Assembly: GCA_029202525.1 (NCBI GenBank)
Contig: CP119325.1
Coordinates: forward strand, 5,864,001-5,928,000
Length of the DNA: 64,000 bases
Direction: 5' to 3'
Origin: Candidatus Pseudomonas phytovorans
GTDB lineage: Bacteria; Pseudomonadota; Gammaproteobacteria; Pseudomonadales; Pseudomonadaceae
A program made the translations under genes and the position numbers. The notes beneath the pieces are model-generated. The model was not told the DNA's origin. It did not search any database and worked only from the letters and a program-made list of their open reading frames with translations. Positions 31,326 through 40,028 of the stretch are shown here, piece after piece; the first letter of the stretch is position 1; each line of letters opens with the position of its first letter.

Positions 31326-31559
31326 ATGGCCTCGCTCTGGACTCTGCTCTTCCAACGCCCGCGCCACAACGCCTACGCCCGCCTTGATGCCCAAGGCAAA
31401 TGCCTGGCCTTCAAGCAATGCAGCCAGGTACCAAGCGGCAGCGGCTGGGTGCAGGTCGGTGAAATACAGTTGGCCTGGCTGGGCCGCGAGCTGCCCGCCG
31501 ATGCCCGGGTTTGCGCCCGCGCAAGCCGCCGCTGGCACCAGCGCATCCTCGCAGCCTGA
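31326..31559 (+). CDS. Small hypothetical protein
   Basis: 77 residues: MASLWTLLFQRPRHNAYARLDAQGKCLAFKQCSQVPSGSGWVQVGE... Basic and Trp-rich, no membrane segment. AAGGA ribosome site nine bases upstream of ATG 31326. Codon use looks native. I do not recognise a domain. Confidence 0.65.
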   Translation: MASLWTLLFQRPRHNAYARLDAQGKCLAFKQCSQVPSGSGWVQVGEIQLAWLGRELPADARVCARASRRWHQRILAA

Positions 31560-32159
31560 AAAACGCTGCAATAAAATCCACGAATGGCGACATTTCTGCC
31601 CGCGACATCGCTATAATCTCCCCCCGATTATAAGGACGTCTCCTGATCGGGCCCCGCATTCGCCGATTGACCCCGGCAACTCCATCGCCTAGCCCACAGA
31701 GAGCCTTCCACTCAGGTCTTGCATCGGCTGTCGTGCCTGCTTTTCCGGCCCTTCACACTGCATGAACCTGCGGGTTGCCATCGCGCAGTCCCCTTTTGAG
31801 GTTCACGTCTCCAAAAGAGCGTGAAAAAACGGTTTTCACAACTTCACAAGAGTGTGGCGAGCAAATGAACAGTCTGGCATGTGCAAAAGCGGCAGATGTG
31901 TCCCGAACAGCCCTGAACAGGCGGCAAATACGCTCATCCCGTATGAGTGTCTGAACCGTTCCATAACGCACGCACGACACCTTGACCATAAGTCGAATTG
32001 CCGCACCCGTGGCAAACGGCGTTCAATAGCTGAACCCGAAGACTGATTGGCGGTGTCCGCGGAAGTTGCAAGAACTGCGAAAAGTCGGACATGGCGACCC
32101 TGGCTACCCCAGGTCCTATGCTGTCAATTAGGTAGCTGTAGATTGTGGAGACGCGTTAA
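31560..32159. other. Long non-coding stretch upstream of mqo
   Basis: 600 bases without a convincing gene. An inverted repeat TATAATC-N7-GATTATA (31612-31632) places a TATAAT on each strand. A second hairpin is GTGAAAA-N5-TTTTCAC (31821-31839). The region from 31840 to 32150 is less GC-rich than the genes. If transcription of mqo begins at the first TATAAT, the leader would be over 500 bases, enough for a regulatory RNA. A 78-codon minus-strand frame here does not look like protein. Confidence 0.5.
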
Positions 32160-33668
32160 ATGGCGCAGAACGAATCGGTTGATGTAGTACTGGTAGGCGC
32201 GGGCATCATGAGTGCCACCCTGGCCGTACTGCTCAAGGAGCTTGACCCGACCCTGAAGCTTGAGGTCGTCGAGGCGATGGACTCCGGAGCCGCGGAAAGC
32301 TCCAACCCCTGGAACAACGCAGGCACCGGCCACGCTGGCCTGTGCGAGCTTAACTACACGCCTCAGGCCGCCGATGGCAGCATCGACATCAAGAAGGCCG
32401 TGCACATCAACACCCAGTTCGAGGTTTCGCGCCAGTTCTGGGCCTACCTGAGCAAGAAGGGCAACTTCGGCTCGGCGCGTGCTTTCATCAACCCTGTCCC
32501 ACACCTGAGCTACGTCGAAGGTGAGAAGGGTGTTTCCTTCCTCAAGAAGCGCTTCGAGATGCTCAAGCAGCATCACGCCTTCAGCGAGATGGAATACACC
32601 GAAGACAAGGCCGTGATGAACGACTGGATGCCGCTGATGATGCCAGGCCGCCCGGCCGATCAGCACATTGCAGCTACCCGTGTAGCCAAAGGCACCGACG
32701 TCAACTTCGGCGCGCTGACCAACAAGCTGCTCAAACTGCTGGGCGACTCACCAGACGCGCAGGTGAAGTACAGCAAGAAGGTTGTCGGCCTGCGTCGTAA
32801 TGGCAGCGGCTGGACCGTGAGCATCAAGGACGTCAACAGCGGCAGCAGCCGTGATGTGGACGCCCGTTTCGTGTTCCTCGGCGCTGGCGGCGCAGCACTG
32901 CCCCTGCTGCAGGTGTCTGGCATCCCGGAAAGCAAAGGCTTCGGCGGCTTCCCGGTCAGCGGCCAGTGGCTGCGTTGCGACAACCCGGAAATCGTCAAGC
33001 AGCACCAGGCCAAGGTCTACAGCCAGGCTGCCGTGGGTGCCCCGCCGATGTCGGTACCGCACCTGGACACCCGCGTTGTGGACGGCAAGACTTCGCTGCT
33101 GTTCGGCCCATACGCCGGTTTCACCACCAAGTTCCTCAAGCACGGTTCGCTGATGGACCTGCCGCTGTCGGTGCGCATGGGCAACATCGGCCCGATGCTG
33201 GCCGTGGCCCGTGACAACATGGACCTGACCAAGTACCTGGTCAGCGAAGTGATGCAGTCGATGGAGCAGCGTCTGGAAGCCCTGCGTCGCTTCTACCCGC
33301 AGGCCAAGGCCGAAGACTGGCGCCTGGAAGTGGCTGGTCAGCGCGTGCAGATCATCAAGAAAGACCCGAAAAAAGGCGGTGTACTGCAGTTCGGTACCGA
33401 GCTGGTCTCGGCCCAGGACGGCAGCCTGGCTGCACTGCTCGGCGCCTCGCCGGGCGCGTCGGTGACCGTTTCGATCATGCTGGAACTGATTGAACGCTGC
33501 TTCCCCGAGCAGGCCAAAGGTGCCTGGGCTGCCAAGCTCAAGGAAATCTTCCCGGCACGCGAGAAGACCTTGGCGACCGATGCTGCCCTGTACCAGAAGA
33601 TCAGTGCCGACAACGACGTGGCGCTGGATCTTGCAGAAAACAGCCCGGCGGCCAAGCATTACGCCTGA
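32160..33668 (+). CDS. mqo: Malate:quinone oxidoreductase
   Basis: 502 residues. Membrane-associated FAD enzyme oxidising malate to oxaloacetate with quinone as acceptor; the main malate-oxidising route of the TCA cycle in pseudomonads. FAD-binding VVLVGAGIMSATLAVLLKEL at the N-terminus, then ESSNPWNNAGTGHAGLCELNYTP, FVFLGAGGAALPLLQ and FGPYAGFTTKFLKHGS, all typical of Mqo. GTGGAG ribosome site about ten bases before the ATG. Single-gene unit with its own terminator. Confidence 0.96.
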   Translation: MAQNESVDVVLVGAGIMSATLAVLLKELDPTLKLEVVEAMDSGAAESSNPWNNAGTGHAGLCELNYTPQAADGSIDIKKAVHINTQFEVSRQFWAYLSKKGNFGSARAFINPVPHLSYVEGEKGVSFLKKRFEMLKQHHAFSEMEYTEDKAVMNDWMPLMMPGRPADQHIAATRVAKGTDVNFGALTNKLLKLLGDSPDAQVKYSKKVVGLRRNGSGWTVSIKDVNSGSSRDVDARFVFLGAGGAALPLLQVSGIPESKGFGGFPVSGQWLRCDNPEIVKQHQAKVYSQAAVGAPPMSVPHLDTRVVDGKTSLLFGPYAGFTTKFLKHGSLMDLPLSVRMGNIGPMLAVARDNMDLTKYLVSEVMQSMEQRLEALRRFYPQAKAEDWRLEVAGQRVQIIKKDPKKGGVLQFGTELVSAQDGSLAALLGASPGASVTVSIMLELIERCFPEQAKGAWAAKLKEIFPAREKTLATDAALYQKISADNDVALDLAENSPAAKHYA

Positions 33669-33682
33669 ACCGGCCGGTAACG

Positions 33683-33709
33683 AAAAAACGCCCCTCGGGG
33701 CGTTTTTTT
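33683..33709 (+). terminator. Rho-independent terminator after mqo
   Basis: AAAAAACGCCCC-TC-GGGGCGTTTTTTT, seven-base GC-rich stem with T7; the A-run on the other side makes it usable in both directions. Confidence 0.9.
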
Positions 33710-33728
33710 ATGCCTGGATTTCTATCAG

Positions 33729-33776
33729 CCTGTGCCGGCCTCTTCGCGGGCTTGCCCGCGAAAGGGCCGGCACAGG
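33729..33776. repeat. Nested palindrome of REP type
   Basis: Outer arms CCTGTGCCGGCC (33729-33740) and GGCCGGCACAGG (33765-33776) enclose CGCGGGC-TT-GCCCGCG. Confidence 0.8.
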
Positions 33777-33783
33777 TTGAAGA

Positions 33784-34074
33784 TCAGCCACGGGCGTTGT
33801 CGATAATCTCGATGTACTCGGGGGCATTGCGCTGGTCGGCGATCTGCTCGACGAAGGTCTGGCCGTGTTCGTCCTTGCCATCCAGGTCCAGGCCCGCTTC
33901 GACGAAGAAGCCGACAAAGCGCTCGAAGTCGTCGACGCGCAGGCCACGGTAGGCCTTGACCAGCTTGTGCAGAGACGGCGAGGTCACGCTATCGGCTGGC
34001 TCGAACAGGAGGTACGACTTGATGTAGTCGTCGCTGATTTCGTCGCCGATTATCTGTTTCTTGTCTTTACGCAT
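33784..34074 (-). CDS. PA4642-family small protein, function unknown
   Basis: 96 residues, MRKDKKQIIGDEISDDYIKSYLLFEP..., very like P. aeruginosa PA4642 (shared LHKLVKAYRGLRVDDFERFVGFF and AGLDLDGKDEHG). Acidic, soluble. No function known. ATG 34074 has TTGGAG seven bases upstream. Confidence 0.85.
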   Translation of the reverse strand: MRKDKKQIIGDEISDDYIKSYLLFEPADSVTSPSLHKLVKAYRGLRVDDFERFVGFFVEAGLDLDGKDEHGQTFVEQIADQRNAPEYIEIIDNARG

Positions 34075-34142
34075 TGCCGACTCCAACTGGACCATCACGG
34101 GATTTCGAAGGCCGGCAGTTTACCCCTCGCAGGCTGCGTGCC

Positions 34143-34613
34143 TCAACGCGTACGTACAGTACCGGTGTGCAGGTCGGCCCAGATATGGCCGTTGGCATAA
34201 GTGAGAAACTGCACGTACAGGGTCTCGTTACGCAGCAGGTCCATGATTACCCGGTAGTCACTGACCGGGTAATTCAGGCTCAAGGTGCGGCTTTTCTCGT
34301 CATACACGGGTTTCTTCAGGCTCTTGGCCGCTTCCCCGTCGAAGGTCAACAGCACCTGGGCGATGGTCGCGCCCTTGCTCAACGGCTTGCCCTTCAGGCG
34401 CACCTGCAGCGACGAGGTGATCGGGATCGGCTGTTGGTCGGACTGGCGCTGGGCCCCCACCACCACCGAGTAGTCGGTCACTTGCAGCAGTTGCTGGCCG
34501 GTCGGCGCTTCCTGGCGCAGGGACTGGTCGTCTGGCGGCAGAAACTGGCTGTGCAGGGGTGCGGCGGCGAGTGGCAGGCTGACTGCCAGCAGGAGGGGAA
34601 GAATCGCACGCAT
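34143..34613 (-). CDS. Exported hypothetical protein
   Basis: 156 residues with a signal peptide (ILPLLLAVSLPLAAAPLHS; cleavage near residue 18). Mature part has short beta-strand-like segments (LLQVTDYSVVVGAQRQ, SSLQVRLKGKPLSKG, TLSLNYPVSDYRVIMDLLRN). Probably periplasmic. No family recognised with confidence. Confidence 0.7.
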   Translation of the reverse strand: MRAILPLLLAVSLPLAAAPLHSQFLPPDDQSLRQEAPTGQQLLQVTDYSVVVGAQRQSDQQPIPITSSLQVRLKGKPLSKGATIAQVLLTFDGEAAKSLKKPVYDEKSRTLSLNYPVSDYRVIMDLLRNETLYVQFLTYANGHIWADLHTGTVRTR

Positions 34614-34664
34614 GTGAGGCTCCTTGTATGAAGGAGCACTCTAGCATGCCGTGTGCAGGCTCTA

Positions 34665-35138
34665 TCAATCGAACTGCGCGAGCATCCAGGCCTGGTACTC
34701 GGCTACGCCCACCTCACCCTCGCGCGGCGCCCAGTGCGCATGCTCGCCCTCTCCCACAGGCCGGTATGGCCCGGCCTTGCACTCGAACAAGATGCTGTCC
34801 GGTTCCAGCACTACCAAGCCATGGTAGGTACCGGGCGCCAGGTCCACACCCAGGCAGTCTCCGCCCGCCTGCAACACCCGCTTGTCGGTCACCACGCCCT
34901 GCTCATCGAAAATCAGCAGCCCCAGGCGGCCCTTCAGCACGATCAGCGCTTCGGCCTTGTCGTCGCTCAAGTGGCGGTGCGGCGGAATGTAGGTGGTTGG
35001 CTGCAGCCCCACTGCCATGCGGTGGCAAGGCTCTTCCATCTCATGGAAGTTGTGATGCTGCCGCCCACGCGGATTGGCGGCAGCCTTTTCGGCCAGCCCG
35101 GCGAACAGCGACTGGTCGATGAACGCTGGCTGGCGCAT
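34665..35138 (-). CDS. wbuC: WbuC-family cupin protein
   Basis: 157 residues. N-terminal QPAFIDQSLFAGLAEKAAANPRGRQHHNFHE and the cupin core IPPHRHLSDDKAEALIVLKGRLGLLIFDE ... VDLAPGTYHGLVVL, with metal-ligand-like His, His and Glu. WbuC cupins occur in polysaccharide loci but many are stand-alone; the ligand is unknown. Two bases after hpt, with AAGGGG ribosome site, so cotranscribed with it. Confidence 0.85.
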   Translation of the reverse strand: MRQPAFIDQSLFAGLAEKAAANPRGRQHHNFHEMEEPCHRMAVGLQPTTYIPPHRHLSDDKAEALIVLKGRLGLLIFDEQGVVTDKRVLQAGGDCLGVDLAPGTYHGLVVLEPDSILFECKAGPYRPVGEGEHAHWAPREGEVGVAEYQAWMLAQFD

Positions 35139-35140
35139 GG

Positions 35141-35698
35141 TCACAGCCCCTTGACGGCGAAAATGCCGTTGGCATTGCGCCAGTAGCCTTTGTAGTCCAT
35201 GCCATAACCGAAGATGTAGCGGTCGATACACGGCAGGCCCACGTAGTTGGCCTTGAGGTCCGGGCTGGCCTTGCGGTCGTGGTCCTTGTCGATCAGGACG
35301 GCGGTGTGCACCGAACGCGCGCCGGCATGTTTGCAGAATTCGATGATGGCGCTGAGGGTGTGGCCTTCGTCGAGGATGTCGTCGACGATCAGCACATCAC
35401 GGTCGATGAACGACACTTCCGGCTTGGCCTTCCAGAACAGCTCACCGCCGCTGGTCTGGTTGCGGTAGCGGGTGGCGTGCAGGTACGAGGCTTCCAGCGG
35501 GAACTGCAGGTGGGTCAGCAGCTTGCCGGAGAAGATCAGGCCACCGTTCATCACGCAGAAGACGACGGGGTTTTTATCGTGCAGGTCTTTGCAGATCTGC
35601 TCGCCGACTTTGGCGATGGCCGCTTCGACCTCAGCTTCGGTGTACAGGCAGTCAGCTTCACGCATGACTTGGCGGATGTGCTCGAGATCGGCGGACAT
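35141..35698 (-). CDS. hpt: Hypoxanthine-guanine phosphoribosyltransferase
   Basis: 185 residues. Purine salvage: base plus PRPP to IMP or GMP. PRPP-binding loop VLIVDDILDEGHTL and the hypoxanthine-contact region LKANYVGLPCIDRYIFGYGMDYKGYWRN. Start at MSADLEHIRQVM with CGGAG upstream. Divergent from upp-uraA, so the purine and pyrimidine salvage genes share an upstream region (35699-35858). Confidence 0.95.
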   Translation of the reverse strand: MSADLEHIRQVMREADCLYTEAEVEAAIAKVGEQICKDLHDKNPVVFCVMNGGLIFSGKLLTHLQFPLEASYLHATRYRNQTSGGELFWKAKPEVSFIDRDVLIVDDILDEGHTLSAIIEFCKHAGARSVHTAVLIDKDHDRKASPDLKANYVGLPCIDRYIFGYGMDYKGYWRNANGIFAVKGL

Positions 35699-35858
35699 GG
35701 CGCGCTCCGGGGGGCATTTTGGAAAAGCGGGCAAAGGTACGCATCCGCTCGTCCCAGATCAAGCATTTATGGACTAACGTCCAGAATGACCAGACGACAG
35801 CACAGGCTGAATAGATTAATCTAGCGCGGTTTTTTTGCCCGCCTTTCGGAGCCCCCCT

Positions 35859-36497
35859 ATGCCCACTCGTGAGATCCGCCACCCGCTGATCCGCCACAAG
35901 CTCGGCCTCATGCGCCGTGCTGATATCAGCACCAAGAATTTTCGCGAACTCGCCCAGGAAGTCGGCGCGCTCCTGACCTATGAGGCCACCCAGGACCTGC
36001 CACTCGAAACCTACGAGATCGACGGCTGGTGTGGCAAGGTGCAAGTTGAAAAAATCGCCGGCAAGAAGATTACCGTAGTCCCGATCCTGCGCGCCGGCAT
36101 CGGCATGCTCGACGGCGTGCTCAGCCTGATCCCGGGTGCCAAGGTCAGCGCCGTGGGCGTTGCCCGCAACGAGGAAACCCTCGAAGCCCATACCTACCTG
36201 GAAAAGCTCGCACCGGACATCAACCAGCGCCTGGCCTTGATCATCGACCCAATGCTGGCCACCGGCGCTTCGATGGTCGCCACCATCGACCTGCTGAAAA
36301 AGGCTGGCTGCAAAGAGATCCGCGCCATGGTGCTGGTCGCCGCGCCAGAAGGCATCGCAGCGGTGGAGAAAGCCCACCCGGACGTGCAGATCTACACCGC
36401 CTCGATCGACCAGCGCCTGAACGAACACGGCTACATCGTGCCGGGCCTGGGCGATGCCGGTGACAAAATTTTCGGCACCAAGCAAAAGGACGCCTGA
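35859..36497 (+). CDS. upp: Uracil phosphoribosyltransferase
   Basis: 212 residues. Uracil plus PRPP to UMP. Motifs: LGLMRRADISTKNFRELAQEVG, the PRPP loop LIIDPMLATGASMVATI, and C-terminal uracil-binding YIVPGLGDAGDKIFGTK. Start MPTREIRHPLIRHKL with CGGAG upstream. The uracil transporter gene follows two bases after its stop. Confidence 0.97.
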   Translation: MPTREIRHPLIRHKLGLMRRADISTKNFRELAQEVGALLTYEATQDLPLETYEIDGWCGKVQVEKIAGKKITVVPILRAGIGMLDGVLSLIPGAKVSAVGVARNEETLEAHTYLEKLAPDINQRLALIIDPMLATGASMVATIDLLKKAGCKEIRAMVLVAAPEGIAAVEKAHPDVQIYTASIDQRLNEHGYIVPGLGDAGDKIFGTKQKDA

Positions 36498-36499
36498 CC

Positions 36500-37774
36500 A
36501 TGCAGGACGGCTTCAACGACCCGCTCTGGCGCCAGGTCGTTTCGGGCGCGCAGATGCTCTTCGTGGCATTCGGCGCGTTGGTGCTGATGCCACTGATCAC
36601 CGGCCTCGACCCGAACGTCGCGCTGTTCACCGCCGGCATCGGCACGCTGCTGTTCCAGCTGGTTACCGGCCGCCAGGTACCGGTTTTCCTGGCCTCCAGC
36701 TTTGCCTTCATTACACCGATCATCCTTGCCAAGGGCCAGTTCGGCCTGGCCGAGACCATGGGCGGCGTGATGGCCGCAGGTTTCGTGTACACCTTCATGG
36801 GCCTGATGGTGAAAATCAAAGGCACCGGCTTCATCGACCGCATGCTGCCGCCTGTGGTGATCGGCCCGGTGATCATTTCCATCGGCCTGGCCATGGCACC
36901 GATTGCTGCCAACATGGCGATGGGCAAAGGTGGGGACGGCGCGGCGCTGATGCCCTACAAGACCGCCATGCTGATCTCCATGCCAGCGCTGCTGACGACC
37001 TTGATCGTCGCGGTGTTCGGCAAAGGGATCTTCCGTCTGGTACCGATCCTCTCCGGCGTGCTGGTGGGCTTTGCCATGGCATTCGCCTTCGGGGTGGTCG
37101 ACACCGCCAAGATCGCCGCTGCACCTTGGCTGGAGATCCCCAACTTCACCGCGCCAGCGTTCAACTGGCAGGCCATTCTGTTCATCGTCCCGGTCGCCCT
37201 GGCGCCGGCGATCGAGCACATCGGCGGGGTGATTGCAGTCGGTAGCGTGACCGGCCGTGACTACCTGAAAAAGCCTGGTCTGCACCGCACCTTGCTGGGT
37301 GACGGCCTGGCCACCACTGCCGCTGGCCTGTTTGGCGGCCCGCCCAACACCACCTACGCCGAAGTGACTGGCGCGGTGATGCTGACCAAGAACTACAACC
37401 CGAAGATCATGACCTGGGCGGCAGTGTTCGCCATCACCCTGGCATTCATCGGCAAGTTCGGCGCGCTGCTGCAGAGCATCCCGGTACCCGTGATGGGCGG
37501 CATTTTGTGCCTGCTGTTCGGTTCGATTGCGGCGGTGGGCATGAATACCATGATCCGCCACAAGATCGACCTTTCCGAGGCACGCAACCTGGTGATCGTC
37601 TCGGTAACGTTGGTGTTCGGTATCGGCGGCGTGCTGATCGGCAGCGGTGACGGCCCGGATGACTGGGGCCTCAAGGGTATTGCCCTGTGCGCCATCGTGG
37701 CGATTGCCCTGAACCTGATCCTGCCGGGCAACGATGGCTGGAAGCACAAGAAGCTGGATGATCAGTTGCCTTGA
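36500..37774 (+). CDS. uraA: Uracil permease (NAT/NCS2 family uracil:H+ symporter)
   Basis: 424 residues, multi-span inner-membrane protein. NCS2/NAT features: LVLMPLITGLDPNVALFTAGIGTLLFQ, FLASSFAFITPI, PVALAPAIEHIGGVIAVGS and the GLFGGPPNTTYAEVTGAVMLT motif. The Glu in AIEHIGG and the Glu in TYAEVTG match uracil-coordinating acids of UraA. Translationally close-coupled to upp: import plus trapping as UMP. Confidence 0.95.
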   Translation: MQDGFNDPLWRQVVSGAQMLFVAFGALVLMPLITGLDPNVALFTAGIGTLLFQLVTGRQVPVFLASSFAFITPIILAKGQFGLAETMGGVMAAGFVYTFMGLMVKIKGTGFIDRMLPPVVIGPVIISIGLAMAPIAANMAMGKGGDGAALMPYKTAMLISMPALLTTLIVAVFGKGIFRLVPILSGVLVGFAMAFAFGVVDTAKIAAAPWLEIPNFTAPAFNWQAILFIVPVALAPAIEHIGGVIAVGSVTGRDYLKKPGLHRTLLGDGLATTAAGLFGGPPNTTYAEVTGAVMLTKNYNPKIMTWAAVFAITLAFIGKFGALLQSIPVPVMGGILCLLFGSIAAVGMNTMIRHKIDLSEARNLVIVSVTLVFGIGGVLIGSGDGPDDWGLKGIALCAIVAIALNLILPGNDGWKHKKLDDQLP

Positions 37775-37793
37775 TCCGGCGTTAGCCTGATCT

Positions 37794-37885
37794 GGCCTCT
37801 TCGCGGGTAAATCCGCTCCCACAGGTTTCCCGCTTCCCCAGGTTAACGCTATATCTGTGGGAGCGGGTTCACCCGCGAAGAGGCC
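37794..37885. repeat. REP pair (inverted) between uraA and hemH
   Basis: GGCCTCTTCGCGGGTAAATC... (from 37795) and the inverted CTGTGGGAGCGGGTTCACCC... (37855-37885), separating convergent genes. Confidence 0.85.
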
Positions 37886-37905
37886 GGTACAGGCAACATG
37901 AAAAA

Positions 37906-38922
37906 TCAGGCCTTTTCACACATCCCGGCCAGCACCCTCACCCACTCCGGGTGATCATTCAGGCACGGCACCAGCACCAGCTCCCGCCCGCCCGCCTCGA
38001 TAAACTGCTCGCTGCCGCGCATGCCGATCTCTTCCAGCGTCTCGATGCAATCCGCCACAAACGCCGGGCACATCACCAGCAGCTTCTTCACCCCTGCCTT
38101 GCCTAGCTCGTCCAACCGCGCCTCGGTATAAGGCTCGATCCATTTGTCCTTGCCCAGCCGCGACTGGAACGATACCGACCACTTACCCTCCGGTATGCCC
38201 ATTCGTTGCGCAAACGCCTTGGCCGTGGCCAGGCATTGCCCGCGGTAACAAACCTCACGCACTTCGGCCGATGCGCCATTGCAACAATCGGCAGCCCGCA
38301 GGTCGTGCCTGGTGCCCTTGGGAAACAGCTTCTTCAGATGTCGCTCTGGCAGGCCGTGGAAGCTCAGCAGCACATGGTCATGCTCCTGCTCCAGGTACGG
38401 CCGGGCGCTGGCAACCAGTGCCTCGATATAGTCCGGGTGCTCGTAAAACGGCTGCAGCACGCGCATCTGCAGCGGCAACTGGCGCTCGCTGACCGTCTGT
38501 TTGGCCAGCTCGATCACCGTGGTCACCGTGCTGTCGGCGAACTGTGGATAAAGCGGTGCCAAGGTCACCTTGCGCACACCTTGCGCCGCCAAGCGCTCCA
38601 GCACGTCGGGCAAGGCTGGCTGACCATAGCGCATGGCAATCTCCACCGGGCCATGGGGCCAGTGCTCGACCATTGCGGCCTGCAGACGACGGGTCAGCAC
38701 CACCAGCGGTGAACCCTCCTCCCACCAGATCGAGCCATAGGCATGCGCCGACTGCTCCGGGCGCTTGACCAGAATCAGCGACACCAGCAGGCGCCGCACC
38801 GGCCATGGCAGGTCGATCACATACGGGTCCATGAGGAACTGGTTGAGGTAGCGGCGCACATCAGCCACCGAGGTGGAGGCCGGGGAACCCAGGTTGACCA
38901 GCAGCAGGGCGTGATCGGTCAT
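37906..38922 (-). CDS. hemH: Ferrochelatase, possibly [2Fe-2S] type
   Basis: 338 residues. Inserts Fe2+ into protoporphyrin IX in the last step of heme synthesis. Family features: LLLVNLGSPAS, LAPLYPQFADSTVTT, catalytic His189 in LLSFHGLPERH, SFQSRLGKDKWIEPYT and VMCPAFVADCIETLEE. Odd: residues 205-230 hold four cysteines (Cys213, 214, 225, 230) in a short insertion where E. coli HemH has none; an internal four-Cys segment is known to hold a [2Fe-2S] cluster in some bacterial ferrochelatases. Start MTDHALLLVN; the epimerase gene upstream ends 13 bases before. Confidence 0.95.
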   Translation of the reverse strand: MTDHALLLVNLGSPASTSVADVRRYLNQFLMDPYVIDLPWPVRRLLVSLILVKRPEQSAHAYGSIWWEEGSPLVVLTRRLQAAMVEHWPHGPVEIAMRYGQPALPDVLERLAAQGVRKVTLAPLYPQFADSTVTTVIELAKQTVSERQLPLQMRVLQPFYEHPDYIEALVASARPYLEQEHDHVLLSFHGLPERHLKKLFPKGTRHDLRAADCCNGASAEVREVCYRGQCLATAKAFAQRMGIPEGKWSVSFQSRLGKDKWIEPYTEARLDELGKAGVKKLLVMCPAFVADCIETLEEIGMRGSEQFIEAGGRELVLVPCLNDHPEWVRVLAGMCEKA

Positions 38923-38935
38923 GCAGCGTCCTATG

Positions 38936-39841
38936 TCAGAGGCGGCTGGACAGGTTGTCCAGGGCCGATTGCAGATCGTTGAAGCGGAAGGTAAAGCCAG
39001 CCGCCAGCAAGCGTACCGGCCGTGCCCGCTGGCCGCCCAGCAGCAAGGTCGACATCTCGCCCAGGCCAGCCTTGAGCAACAATCCCGGCACCGGCAGCAG
39101 CGCCGGCCGGTGCAAGGCCCGGCCCAGGCGCGTGGCGAACTCGCGATTACGCACCGGCTCCGGGGCGCAGGCATTATAAGGACCGCTGGCATCCTTGTGC
39201 TGCAAGAGAAAATCAATCAGGGCGACCTGGTCGTCTATATGGACCCACGGCATCCACTGCCGCCCATCGCCCAAAGGCCCGCCCAGCCCCAGCTTGAAGG
39301 GCACCCGCAGGCGCGACAAAAAGCCGCCATCGCTGGCCAGCACCAGCCCGGTGCGCACCAGCACCACACGGATACCTTGTGCCTGGGAGCGCTGGGCCGT
39401 CTCTTCCCAGGCAATGCACAGCTGGCTGGCAAAATCTTCGCGCACCGGTGGCGAAGCCTCGGTCAGTTCGCGTTCGCCACCGTCACCGTACCAGCCCACC
39501 GCAGAGCCGGAGATCAGCACGTTGGGGCGTTGCTCGCGAGTGCCCAACCAGGTCAGCAACTGCTCGGTCAGGGTGACCCGGCTGGCCCACAGCAGGTTGC
39601 GCCGAGCGGCCGTCCAAGGGCGATCGGCAATCGGCGCACCGGCCAGGTTAACCACCGCATCAAGGTGATCGTCCGCCTCCAGTTGCTCCAGACGGGCGAT
39701 GCCACGTACGCCAGTGCCACAAATTTTCGCCACCTGTTCAGGTCGCCGACTCCAGACTGTGAGCCGGTGCCCCTGGCCAAGCCAGTACTTGCACAGGTGT
39801 TTGCCAATCAATCCGGTGCCACCTGTCAGCAATATATGCAT
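38936..39841 (-). CDS. yfcH: TIGR01777-family NAD-dependent epimerase/dehydratase-like protein (YfcH)
   Basis: 301 residues. Extended SDR: MHILLTGGTGLIGKHLCKYW nucleotide-binding start, VVNLAGAPIADRPWT, LISGSAVGWYGDGGERELTE, and a C-terminal domain FRFNDLQSALDNL characteristic of the TIGR01777/DUF1731 group. Substrate unknown. It precedes hemH by 13 bases, so the two are probably cotranscribed. Divergent from the renalase gene. Confidence 0.9.
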   Translation of the reverse strand: MHILLTGGTGLIGKHLCKYWLGQGHRLTVWSRRPEQVAKICGTGVRGIARLEQLEADDHLDAVVNLAGAPIADRPWTAARRNLLWASRVTLTEQLLTWLGTREQRPNVLISGSAVGWYGDGGERELTEASPPVREDFASQLCIAWEETAQRSQAQGIRVVLVRTGLVLASDGGFLSRLRVPFKLGLGGPLGDGRQWMPWVHIDDQVALIDFLLQHKDASGPYNACAPEPVRNREFATRLGRALHRPALLPVPGLLLKAGLGEMSTLLLGGQRARPVRLLAAGFTFRFNDLQSALDNLSSRL

Positions 39842-39954
39842 GGCTGTGTCCTCGCAGAATGCAGCGGTGGTCTATTTTTAACATCAAGGCACTTTTTTGA
39901 CCCGACGCTCTCGGATAAACATAGGCCAACCTGCCCGTCAAAGCGGAATAACCT

Positions 39955-39978
39955 TATACAGATTTTCTGGATTGTACA
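39955..39978. promoter_or_regulatory. Candidate LitR/PplR1 operator upstream of the renalase gene
   Basis: TATACA, 12 bases, TGTACA: an exact fit to the T(G/A)TACA-N12-TGTACA element that I recall being reported for the P. putida class II LitR regulator PplR1. It lies 50 bases before the renalase start codon and also upstream of the divergent yfcH-hemH unit. Confidence 0.7.
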
Positions 39979-40028
39979 GGTTTGCCTGACAGCGTAGTCT
40001 GCTCACAGCAAGGTTTGAAGAGGCCATC

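Noticed and set aside
31753..31989. 78-codon minus-strand frame upstream of mqo
   Set aside because: No ribosome site, unusual composition and no family; kept as part of the non-coding region.
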